Part shown: piece by piece, positions 24,400 through 34,649 of the stretch
Layout of the letters: every line of letters begins with the position of its first letter
How positions within the stretch are numbered: position 1 is the stretch's first letter
Origin: Diphasiastrum complanatum
Taxonomy: Eukaryota; Streptophyta; Lycopodiopsida; Lycopodiales; Lycopodiaceae
Direction of reading: 5' to 3'
Assembly (NCBI GenBank): GCA_029204225.1
Contig: CM055109.1
Location: 30,392,698-30,456,697 of the forward strand
Length of the DNA stretch: 64,000 nucleotides
Translations under genes and position numbers: made by a program
Notes under the pieces: model-generated
The model's input: only the letters and a program-made list of their open reading frames with translations
Database searches by the model: none
What the model was told of the DNA's origin: nothing

Positions 24400-24830
24400 C
24401 AAATCTTGCTGACTGACACAAGATTCCCTATGATAATAATAAGCAAAACTATATGAATATTCTGCTTGGTGACACTGGATCCTGGATAATCATGGCAAGT
24501 TGTGACAGCAATTGATTGAAGTTTCAGCTTATACCAAAAACTAAACCCTCTAGAAAGATTCTGCTTGCTGACACAAAACTTAGGATGAAAAACTAGGATC
24601 GAAGATTAATATGGAAAATAATATGATTAATCTGCTTGCTAGCACAAAACTCTGGATGAATATATAAAATTCAAAGAAATAGGCAGTTTTAAAATTCAAA
24701 TGCAAAACACTATGATTGATCTGCTTGCTGACACAAAACTCTGAAATAGGCAGAATAGCATGCAAAACAATATGATTGATATGCTTGCTAACACAAAACT
24801 CGGATGAAAATTCATTAAAAAACTTTAACA
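24400..24830. repeat. Degenerate tandem repeat with core CTGCTTGCTGACACAAAACT
   Basis: The core CTGCTTGCTGACACAAAACT or close variants occurs about seven times between 24408 and 24800. The spacing is variable (about 55-100 bp) and partner phrases such as AATATGATTGAT and AATAGGCAGA recur between the cores. Units have diverged by substitutions and small deletions. Confidence 0.8.
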
Positions 24831-25760
24831 ACATACAGTTTATTGCATGTTGCAATGGCAGGGCCCGGTGGCTTGCCACAATGCACTTGTTTTTCATAGC
24901 CTCCTAATGTTCAGCTCACCATTTCCGTGACCAAGACCAGCATACTATGAAGTGAATTACTTTATGTAGAGATATAAATAAATTAAAAGGGCGTTGTAAC
25001 TAGCTTTTTAATAGGACAGAGATTCTATATTGTCCAAAGTATAACAAAAGACTTCAATGACAGAAGAAAAGGTCATAATCGGTACGTACACATATGTCGT
25101 GAGAAACTTTAAAAAGGCCATGGGGATGGTCAGAGGTTTACTACCAGTTTCAATCGAGAAAAATTTGCTAACAGCCCAAGTTGTGAACCAGTAAAAAGAA
25201 TGCACCCTATCAAAAGACCCACAGTAGCAAGTATTCAAACCAACCCTGCTCTTAAGAAAGTAGAGAGTAGCAACCTTTTATGTATGAACCACAAAAAAAA
25301 ATCAAAAAAAAAAAACAAATGACAGCAAGCTATGAAACATTCAACAGAGCGAGAGAAAGACTCCCAAACCCATTTTACTGTCCTCCAGAAAAATGCACAT
25401 TAATGGAAACAGACCCGCAAAACTCGCTCTAGCAACACTCTTAATTACTCACTACATTCATTCATTCATTACTTATTCATGCATTCACAAATGCTTGGAA
25501 AGTTTTGGGACCAGGAGATTTCAGGACCCGGGAGATTTAGGGACCCAACGTAATGCCATGTAGCATCTCAAGAATTGTCCCATAAGTTTTTGGGATAAGT
25601 AGCCATTGTTGCATATATTATGAAACAATCACATTACTCATAAACATGTGCAAGCGCGTGATGCTGTGGTGCTTGTAGAAGTGTGTTGCATGTGTCCGAG
25701 AAAACTAGAGACACAGGTACTAGCCAAAAAACTTGAGTCACACGTGTGAGAAATTTTGGG
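24831..25760. other. Intergenic, no gene seen
   Basis: A/T-rich sequence with an A run near 25290-25320 and ATTCATTC-type simple repeats near 25455. Nothing coding is recognised. Confidence 0.4.
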
Positions 25761-25766
25761 ACCTGT

Positions 25767-26559
25767 GTGTTCTCGCATGCCTGGGACTCGTGAGCCAATG
25801 CTATTGGAAATCCTAGGACCCACTACAATTTGTCAGGACCATTAATTTCCTTGGAAAGGCTACCTCGCTTGCCCAAAAATTGCGGGGGGGGGGTGGCGCA
25901 GCGGCACTACGTATTGCACAAGCAAGGGAGAGGGAGTTACTTCTCCCCTCCTGTGCCAAAAAGCGACTTCGATGACCTTACTTCAAAGTTGTTCAAACGC
26001 CAACTATGTTCGATTTTCAATTTGTTCAAACTTTAGAAGTAAGACGACGCCGTGTGTTGCACAAGCATGGGAACATGAGTCTTCCCCTCCTATGCCAATA
26101 ACCGACTTCGGTGACCTTCTAAGTTCTTACTTCAAAATTGTTCAAAATTGTGATGCAGAGAGAGAGAGAGAGAGATGTGTGTTCTCGCATGCCTGGGACT
26201 CGTGAGCCAATGCTATTGGAAAACCTAGGACCCACTAAAATTTGTCAGGACCATTAATTTCCTTGGCAAGGCTACCTCGCTTGCCCAAAAATTGCGGGGG
26301 GGGAGCGGCACCACATATTACACAAGCAAGGGAGCGAGAGTTACTTCTCCCCTCCTGTACCAAAAAGCGACTTCGATGACCTTCTTACTTCAAAGTTGTT
26401 CAAACACCAACTATGTTCGATTTTCAATTTGTTCAAACTTTGAAGTAAGACGGCGCCGCATGTTGCACAAGCATGGGAACATGAGTTACTTCCCCTCCTA
26501 TGCCAATAAGTGACTTTGGTGACCTTCGAAGTTCTTACTTCAAAATTGTTCAAAATTGT

Positions 26560-26592
<33 letters not shown>
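25767..26592. repeat. Tandem duplication of a 412-bp unit, each ending in a GA tract
   Basis: The phrase TGTGTTCTCGCATGCCTGGG starts both copies; TCTCGCATGC lies at 25771 and again at 26183, giving a period of 412 bp. Each copy runs through a G run (about 25884 and 26296), the phrase TTCAAACTTTAGAAGTAAGA or its variant, and a terminal GA microsatellite (26157-26175 and about 26563-26590). The copies differ by scattered substitutions and small indels. Within each copy there is a second internal repeat (GCACAAGCA.GGGA.... and TTGTTCAAA). No protein is encoded. Confidence 0.88.
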
Positions 26593-26594
<2 letters not shown>

Positions 26595-26599
26595 GTTGT

Positions 26600-28800
26600 G
26601 ACTCGTGAGCATGTGTTTTTTCAAAACATTCATCACATAAGATTTTTATAACGCCATGAAAGGCAAAATATAGTAAAATAATTTTGCATCATTTATAAGC
26701 GTTAAATAGTTTTGCATCATTTATAAGTGTTTCTTCATAAAAAATCAAACAGTAGCAATACATCTCGGTAAAAATCCGAAGAAGAAGGTATACTAACCTG
26801 CATCCATCCACAAGAAAAAACCAAGTTAGAACGAGGTGTATTTTGTCGGAACTACAGGTATCAATGCATACCTTCAGTTGTTATCCATGTCACTAGGGAA
26901 ATTACACAGGTAGCTACACTTTTTTTTGTCATATATGCATATCAGACTTGTATATAAACCAGCATGTCGAACCTCTCTTATGACCAAATAAGTAAATTTC
27001 AGCCATAACACATACTCTATCAGTAATAACGTATCAACTGACTGTAAGCAAGTTAAAAGATCACGTTACCCAGAAAAAATAGAAGAACAGCAGGTATTAC
27101 TGTATACCCACAGTTATTATCCATGTCATTTAAGGCAACATACATAGGTAGCTTTCTTATATGTAAAAGTTGCATACCATACTTGCATATACCCATCATG
27201 ATCTACCATTACACTGCCTATAAATGTAAGATTCAGCTAAATTTCTTATGCTATCCGTAATATAGTAGGAGATAACAGTGAAAAAGTAGCAAAATAGGCA
27301 GTTCAGAAAAATTCCACAAAACTACAAGTAACAAAAACATACCCAAATATGTTAACTGAGTAAGAACCGAAAAAAACCCAAGAACATATCTAAATCTGTC
27401 AGAACTAAAATAAGAAAAGAACAAAAGAAGTTGTCTTTGAAAAAACTCAGGCATACTACAGGGAAAAAGGTAAACCCAGCTTAGATAACTGAGTATCATG
27501 ACCAAACAAGTAAAATACAGCCAATAAACTAGCTCTATAAAGACCAGAAAAGTAAGAATCAGAACATAAGCAACCATAAAAAACATAAAAAAACAGAAAA
27601 AACAAGATAACCAAGCATAACAAAACCAGCCAAGACATTCACAACCAAAAAGCAAAAGGCAGGGCAAACCAAGAGAAAAAAGGAAACGCCACCAAGGTAC
27701 ACAGCCAACCTAAAAGAGAAGTGAAAACAAACAAAGGCCACAGGAATAGACCTTAGGAGATGCCATAGCAACCAGAAGCAGCAGCCTCTACAACACCAAA
27801 AGCACAAGAATCAAGAACAACGCAATACTACACTAACAACCAAGCAAAGAAGGGTTAAATACCAGAAGAAGCAACAGTAAACGCAGAACCGTCCACCAAA
27901 AAATCAACAAACCACGCCACGGAAACTACTCCACGAACACGCCAAGCCACACCAACCGAACACACCCAAAACGCACCAAAAGACCGCCAATCCCTGACAG
28001 ATCAAACGCGTGCCGAGCGCAAGCCACAGCGGAAGCAAAGCAGCGGGCAACTCGCGCCAAAAAGCAACCAACGAGGCAGAGAGAGGAGAGCGGAAGCAGA
28101 ACAGTGTGCAACACGAGCCAGAAAGAGGCAAAAGGTAACTAAAATCCAAAAAAAAAAAAACTAGGAACCACACCCAATCCAACCCAAAAAAAAAAAAAAA
28201 AAGAGAGAGAATAAAACCTCACCCAAAACACCAGGTAAGACACCCCACACCAAAAAAAACAATCAAAAAAAAAAAACACAACACAACACACACAGATAAG
28301 GTATACCAAAGAAATCATAGACACAACAAAAGAAACCCATACACCTAAAGCTACAGAGACAAAAGGACCAGTATAGACAATAGACAATTAAAGCAAAAAT
28401 TCTCAGAATAACAAACTTAATAACCAATCCTCTCATGCCAAGGATGTCAAAGTCACTATAGACATCACAAAGATGTATTGAGATATACACTGTTGCAATA
28501 ATCAAAATAACTTAATCAACCTGTAGATACAAAAAGTCTAGAAGTCTCAAATATCTCTATAATCTACTGGAAGTCATCTAATGACATAGTTCTGAAAATA
28601 AAATCCGACTATAAGTTCAGCCTGTCTTTTATTTTTGCCATAACAGACATCAGTGTTTTAATACTTCTCAAATTTCTTCCTTTTGCCACTCTGGTCACAT
28701 TTTTCACTGTATTCCAGTAGCCTTCCTTTTTTGCATAGTCTTGTTGTCATCAAGGATAACATAATGTTAGTGATATAATCCTATGACTGTTAGCACAGTA
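26600..28800. repeat. A-rich intergenic region with a diverged 236-bp duplication
   Basis: TTATCCATGTCA occurs at 26881 and 27117. The flanks match loosely (CAGGTATCAATGCATACC versus CAGGTATTACTGTATACC), which indicates a diverged tandem duplication spanning about 26855-27250. TTTTGCATCATTTATAAG is also repeated at about 26685 and 26711. From 27.3 to 28.4 kb the plus strand is A-rich with many A and CA runs. Long minus-strand frames there are hydrophobic, low-complexity artefacts of that bias. Confidence 0.6.
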
Positions 28801-28822
28801 AAAGAGATAACGAAATTGTAAA

Positions 28823-28844
28823 TGTGTGTGTGTGTGTGTGTGTG

Positions 28845-28935
<91 letters not shown>
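28823..28935. repeat. Compound (TG)n(GA)n microsatellite
   Basis: About 12 uninterrupted TG units (28823-28846) are followed directly by about 44 uninterrupted GA units (28847-28935). The lack of interruptions suggests high mutability. The Ser/Leu-repeat frame on the minus strand is an artefact. Confidence 0.97.
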
Positions 28936-28937
<2 letters not shown>

Positions 28938-29052
28938 TTGAGCTAGAGTGAGGTTAGAGCTTAGGTTTACCATTTTAGAAATTAGGATTAGTTTTTAATG
29001 TGAAGTTTGAATTTAATAGTATTGTTTTGTCGACACTAAATAGCTATTAGCT

Positions 29053-29304
29053 ATGCCCAGACAGCGGGATCTCTTATGGGATCACGTCACCCTTAATTCA
29101 GGTTATGGCACATTAGGCACGAAGAAGTGGAATTGCAAGTATTGTGGAAACACTTATGGAGGTGGCTCCATTCGAATAAGGGCACATCTTTTACGTCTTC
29201 GAGGATATGAGATCGTCGTTTGCACTCAGGACCCAGAGTCATTGAGGATTGTCGGGATCAGGGATGACTCTCCTGCTACTACTTTAGGCTCAAGTGATTC
29301 TTGA
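29053..29304 (+). pseudogene. BED-type zinc-finger fragment, hAT-related
   Basis: An 83-codon frame starts at ATG 29053: MPRQRDLLWDHVTL, then KWNCKYCGNTYGGGSIRIRA and HLLRLRGYEIVVC. The W..C..C....GG..RI.AHLL...C pattern is the N-terminal BED zinc finger of many plant hAT transposases and related domesticated proteins. The frame ends at TGA 29302. A possible downstream exon begins after GTTACAG at about 29460 (GTGTGGTAGAGCGCCG) but has no identifiable domain. No catalytic region follows because copia fragments start at 29.58 kb. It may be a truncated transposase or one exon of a small gene. Confidence 0.7.
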
Positions 29305-29574
29305 ACCTTGCTTGATCAATGATGATTGAAATTTGATCTAAAGCTAAAACTTCAAAGGTCAGTCTATAGTTTGATTACTAATGAGTAATTAGTGATTGTT
29401 CTCTCTCACTAATTATAATTTATTAGCTAAAGCCTAACTAGTAACACCATTATTGTTACAGGTGTGGTAGAGCGCCGAGATTCCCCATCACAGTCGTGAC
29501 CTGGAGCCGGCACTAGCTCCGCTGCAACATCCATTCCACCTTCTTCTTTCTGGAGAGACTCCTGCAAGAATCAT

Positions 29575-29846
29575 GTTTTGTGAGCAATGTGCTTTATCAA
29601 AGTCAGATAGGTTGCTTTATAAGAGATCTACATCTAGATCTACTAAGTTTTTTAAGTTGTGCATTCAAATATTCATGGTGTTACTAGAATTATCAATGGA
29701 GGTGTTAAGATGTATGTGACTTTCATTTATGATTTTAGTAGATTGTTGGGGGTATCTACTAAAGAGCAAAGTGTATGTTGTCTTTGTCGAGTTCAAGATT
29801 GCTAAGGAGGTCCAATTCTCTACCAAAATCAAGATCCGGTCCAAAC
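29575..29846 (+). pseudogene. Fragment of the same copia family as the intact element (integrase)
   Basis: The nucleotide sequence aligns by eye with 59491-59755 of the intact element. Shared phrases include TCTAGATCTAC and GTGCATTC, GGTGTTAAGATGTATG against GGGGCAAAGATGTATG, CTTTCATT.ATGA.TTTAGTAG, and TTCAAGA with CAATTC and ACCAAAATCAA. It covers the end of the pre-integrase and the start of the integrase core and is riddled with stops and frameshifts. It ends abruptly where a minus-strand copia begins at about 29.87 kb. Confidence 0.8.
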
Positions 29847-29877
29847 TTCATGAGGGATTTTGCTGTCAAGGAGGCCT

Positions 29878-31960
29878 TCAGTTATACATCACTTCTATAC
29901 GTAGGTTGTTGTTGATATAACATGTTGCCAAAATGATTTGGGCAATGAAGCATAAGTTATCATGCATTTGGCTAACTAAGGTCTTGTTCTTCTTTTCTGC
30001 CATTCCATTCGACTGTGGAGAATAGGAAGCATCAAATTGATGCTCGAAGTCATTGGCTGAGCAGTAGTTTTTGAACTCGTTTGAGATGTATTCTCCACTG
30101 TTGTCGCTCCTAAGAGCTTTGATGTTATTGTCTGTCTGCAACTCAGCATCTTCTTTGTATTTCTTGAAAAACTGGAAGGCTTCAAATTTGTGCTTCAAAA
30201 AATATATAATAGTTCTTTTGAAATAGTCATCTATAAAAGTAATAAAAAATTTAGCACCAAACAGTGATGGTGTTTGCATTGGGCCGCATATATCAGTAAG
30301 TACAATGTCTAGAAGTTTTTTAGATATGTGTTTTAGATTTGACTTAAATGGCCTTCTTGCCTGCTTTCCTATGATACATCTTTGGCAGACAGGAGGGTCG
30401 ACAATTTGTTAGTCTAAATCATGAACTGAAGAACGTCTAGACATGTTATTTATCGATACATGATTAAGGTGACCAAGTCTATAATGCCAAATTAATTTTT
30501 TATTGATAGATGATGAACTGCTTAAAGCACAATCAGTCGTAGAGTTACAATGACTAAGCCTATAGAGATATCCTTTTTGAGTGCAAGAACTCTCCTGCTC
30601 TTATCAAGAATTTGACAGGAATCTACCTGAAACTCTACCTTATGTCCTAAGTCTGTAATTCGACTAATCAACAACAAATTTGTCATAAGAGTTCGGGACA
30701 TACAATATATTTGGTATTAGTTTCGATAGTCCATTCTGAAAATGTAGTCTGACAGTACCTTCACCTTCAATTCTGTGTGAGTTGTTGTCTCCAAGGTGAA
30801 TGAATTTCTTGGTGTTGTAGGCTGAATAGTCGATGAACCATTTTTGATGGCTTGTCATATGTTGCGTTGCTCTAGAATCGAGGAATCATTCCTTTGATCG
30901 TTCAACATAGTAATGCTTCACCATGAAGGCTTCTTGCTCATCGTCATAGTCTCTTTGGACCTTCTGCTTTGTGTTTTTTGCATGGGCTTGCTGATCCGGC
31001 TGCTTCTTCTTGTCGTTGTTGAACGTCAAGATCCGACAGTCCTGGATTTTGTGGTTCTTGCAGTACTTGTAGAAGAGCCTTTTTTTGTTTTAAGCATGCT
31101 GCTAATTCTAGGTTTTCTGTTATTGCTTCTAATTGTCGTCGATTTGTCGGACAGCTCTCTTCTTCTGTTGCTTCCTTGTGTTCTTCTTTGAGAATAATGC
31201 TTGTGAGTCGTTGATGGAGGATGAGGATACTCCATTCCTTCTTGTCTCCTCCTAAAGCAGCATGATTATGACTCTGGACAATGTTATTTCTGAGTGTGTG
31301 GAAATCATCATCACCCAGTTTTCATATGAAGATGGTAAACTGGACAATAAGATCATTACATTGTCAAAGTCTTCGATCACTGAACCTATTGCCACCATCT
31401 GCTCCAGTAGAGTCTTGAATTGATTAATGTGATTCTAAATAGAATCACTTTTTGACATTCTGAGTGAGAAGAATTTTTTCCTTAGATGCAGCTTTGAAGT
31501 GACATCTCTCACTTCGTATAGTGTGCTCAATATATCCCAAGCCTCTTTCAATTACTGGGCTTGTTTGATGTGGCCAATCTGTGTCGGAGATGTTAAGGGT
31601 GATAAAGGCAAAAGTCTTGCCATCCCTAAGCTTTCACTTGGAATTGACTTACTCATCAACAATGAGAAGTAGTTCGGTTCCAGCGACTATTTTCCAAAGC
31701 TCCTTGGCCATCAATACTACCCTCAGCTTGAATTTCCACAAGTGGTAATTTTTAAAATCGATTTTGTCTACCATTAGAGCAGACTATGATTGTGAATCCA
31801 TCTGGAAGTTAAGGATGAGTGTATGCAGATAGTAGATTATATGACTGGAAACAATGATAGCAAGTGTGTACTCTTTATCAGAACAATTATTCTGATAATG
31901 TTAGCTCTAACTCTGCTTCAAATAATCAGAGAGTAAAGTTATTGCTCTGATACCATGTTG
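29878..31960 (-). pseudogene. Copia element, minus strand: gag to integrase, 3' truncated
   Basis: Reading right to left: a primer site next to the LTR (GCTCTGATACCA at about 31946-31957, reverse complement of TGGTATCAGAGC); a decayed gag region (31.0-31.9 kb); and a zinc-knuckle-like YCKNHKIQDC near 31040. Then a protease-like block (FLDSRATQHMTSHQKWF, 30830-30890, with DSR replacing the usual DSG), and ILYVPNS. Finally the integrase (30279-29878: FITFIDDYFKRTIIYF, LRSDNSGEYISNEFKNYC, SYSPQSNGMAEKKNKTL). RT and RNase H are missing: the element is cut at 29.88 kb. A stop before FLDS and other lesions make it dead. Confidence 0.85.
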
Positions 31961-31961
31961 G

Positions 31962-32575
31962 AAATCTTGGCACTACTGTGATAGTACGCCGCGGCGCAAC
32001 GGAGTCCTCGGTGCATGCAACTACATATATCATATTTAGATTGACTCCAACAAATCGAAGTCTACCCTACTTGATCGCAGTTCCGAATTCATTGGATCGA
32101 CACAATCGATTTCATAGCCATGCACGCATTATCTGAGTTTAGATTTAGCTTTGCGAAAGCATTTTAAGTGCGGAAGTTAGAGCAACAAATCGACATATGT
32201 TGTCAGTCACATGAACGATTTAATCTATGAATAAGCTTATCTACAAGCAAGAAACAATCTGGACATGAATAAAAATGAACATTCAGCATGACATACATGA
32301 CCTAGAATACTAGAACAATGATTATTCAGTCGTGAAGAAAATACAATCTGAATGTAGCGAGAGTCGCGTTCTTCATGAATCAATACTCTGTAATTAAAAG
32401 CAGAACAATTGCACTATGGATGCTCGATTGATCGACTTGATAGATGATTGAGCTAATTCAATGTCTGTGGAGCTTCTTCTTGTCTAACCGAGCAACTGAT
32501 AAGTTGCCGGATATATACACATGGCTAACTAATTAAAAGAATGTTTAATCTATACTTTACAATTAGGAATAAGGC
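31962..32575 (-). mobile_element. Presumed 5' LTR of the minus-strand copia element
   Basis: Immediately beyond the primer site the plus strand starts TGTTGGAAATCTTGGCAC, the expected inner boundary of the LTR (..CCAACA on the minus strand). The LTR probably extends to about 32.5 kb, where TATATACACATGG near 32510 could be its promoter region on one strand. No second copy exists in the window to fix the outer end. Confidence 0.5.
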
Positions 32576-32689
32576 ACTATGTGCTGTTGGTAGTCGCCTT
32601 CGGACGATATTTGATTCTGTCTGGTTGTGATTCAATGTACTTGTTGATCAATTGCGGCCGATTGTTCGAGGATGGTCAAATTATCGAAT

Positions 32690-32775
32690 CTGATCATATG
32701 GTCCGAGATGGCCGAGGATGGCCGAACAATCGAAGATGGCCGAATAGTCGAAGGTGTCCAAACAATCGGAGAAAC
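32690..32775. repeat. Short degenerate repeat GATGGCCGAACAATCGA
   Basis: GATGGCCGA with AATCGAA-type partners recurs about four times at 14-20-bp spacing, with related phrases (GCGGCCGATTGTTCGAGGATGG) just upstream at about 32655. Function unknown; it could lie inside a decayed LTR. Confidence 0.5.
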
Positions 32776-32924
32776 ATTGTCATTGATTCCTTTATATTTC
32801 TACAGACTATCAGGAAACAAGTGTATTTCTGTAGAGTATGCGACTGTACAAGTATTTGCACCAACTACTGAATGGATCTAGATTAATAGAGAGATATGGA
32901 TGGAGATGATAGAAATCCAACAAA

Positions 32925-34145
32925 GTGGTAATTGGAAGGGATGTCATTTTTTATGAAGAAAACATTCCAAAGGTTTTTTCAAGTGGTAATGTGGTGATTG
33001 GATCTTTCATTCTTCATGTTGATGAAATGGTTGATGATACCTTGGAAGTTGATGGTGAAGGGCCTTCTTCAAGTCAAAAGCCAAGGAGGACATCAAGACA
33101 AGGAAAACGACCTTCAAGACTCACTTATAATGAAAAGGATAAGAAAATTGTTGGTGTTACAAACTATGCTTTCCTAGCCTCTTTTGATGAACCTACATGT
33201 GTAGATGAGGCAAGACAAAAAGAGGAGTGGATCCAAATAATGGATGTTGAGTACCAAGCTCTTATGAAGAACAACACATGGAGGTTGGTGAAACTACCTA
33301 AGGACAAAAAAGCTATTGGATGCAAGTGGATCTTCAAAGTGAAGACAAACCAAGATGGATCAATTAGCAAGTACAAGGCAAGGTTGGTGCCAAAAGGATA
33401 TGCACAAGAACATGGTATTGACTATGATAAGACCTTTGCACCAGTGGCAAAGATGGTAACTATTCGAGTCATCATATCTCTTGCAACTCTTTTTGGTTGG
33501 GATGTATGCAAATGGACATCACTAATGCATTCTTGAATGGTGATATTGAGGAGGAAGTATACATGGAGCAACCCGAGGGCTACATTTTAGATGGCAAGCC
33601 TAATCATGTTTGTTTTCTACAAAAGAGTTTGTATGGTCTTAAGCAAGCACCAAGGAGTTGGTATGTTAAGCTTAATACATTTTTACTTTCTCAAAACTTT
33701 GCTATGAGTGAGTATGATCAGTCACTTTATTATAGGTTTTCTGAAAATGATGTTACCATTCTACTAATCTATGTGGATGATATCATATTGAGTGGAGGAA
33801 ACAATGAAGATATTGATGAGATCAAGATTGCAATTAAGAGGGAGTTTGAGGTGCACGATCTTGGACATCTGCATTATACCTTGGGAATAGAAGTGCTTAG
33901 ATCTTCTCAATCTACTTTCATTTTTCAAAAGAAGTTATGGAGTCAAATGTAAAGCTCACTATAAGAGGTAATGAAAGATTCTTCAAGGACATTACTCTCT
34001 ATATGAAGCTAGTCGGTTCACTCATATCTCTAACCATCACAAGACCTTATCTTAGTTAGTGTTGGTAGATTAAGCCAGTTTATGCAAGATCCTAATGTAG
34101 AGCATTGGAACTAGGCAAGAGAGTGTTGATATACATCTCGGGTTC
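32925..34145 (+). pseudogene. Copia fragment of the intact element's family (RT to RNase H)
   Basis: It begins at VIGRDVIFYEEN, matching VISRDVIFHEEN of the intact element, and runs through EWIQIMDVEYQALMKNNTW, CKWIFKVKTNQDGSISKYKA and TFAPVAKMVTIRVIISLATL. A frame change near 33500 follows, then MDITNAFLNGDIEEEVYMEQ, SLYGLKQAPRSWYVKLNTFL, YVDDIILSGGNNEDID and HYTLGIEVLRSSQSTF to about 33930. A short deletion follows, then FKDIT and the RNase H linker decay to about 34140. Protein identity to the intact copy is high throughout. No LTR accompanies it. It is an older, truncated member of one family. Confidence 0.9.
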
Positions 34146-34640
34146 TTCCCAAGCCTCACTAGATGAAGTACACTTACCAACTTCCTTGAGAAGTTCATTT
34201 GTCACATTCATCTTGATCACATTGTCAAAAATTGGTGGGTGTAGCAGAAATGAGTTCTGACACAAGATTGAAACTTAGTATCTCAATAGGAATTGGAAAT
34301 TGGTTCCATGATAGAGGTCCAGATTAAAAAATCTGGATCAAGATACTTAGCAACAAAAACTTACAATGGACAATTGTGGATCGGAAGTGTGTCAACGTAG
34401 CAACAAGAATGTAGATGTAATACAGTCTAAAATAATGAGCAAATGAACAAAAATTTGTGTGGACAGGAATTGCACTCTTGATTAATCAAAAGTAGAGTAC
34501 ATGAGCGTGAAGCAGTGTGCGAGTCTGTGAGGCGCAAAAATGCTGAGCTTCAGATGCTTGATCTTTTCTAGATGGATTTTACCTTTTGTTTGGGAAAATC
34601 AGACTAGAATGCTCCCTCACTGACGATGGAAGTGCAGGCT
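34146..34640. other. Gap between copia fragments
   Basis: No domain recognised. The left end includes a phrase (GCCTCACTAGATGAAGTACA) also seen in part near 10410 (GCCTCACTAGATGAAATACA), so it probably derives from a shared repeat. Confidence 0.4.
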
Positions 34641-34649
34641 TTATTATAG

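Noticed and set aside
27251-28387. Series of hydrophobic minus-strand frames
   Set aside because: They reflect A-rich plus-strand sequence (Phe/Leu/Cys codons on the minus strand); no domain and mutually overlapping.
28767-28973. Minus-strand Ser/Leu repeat protein
   Set aside because: Produced by the (GA)n microsatellite.
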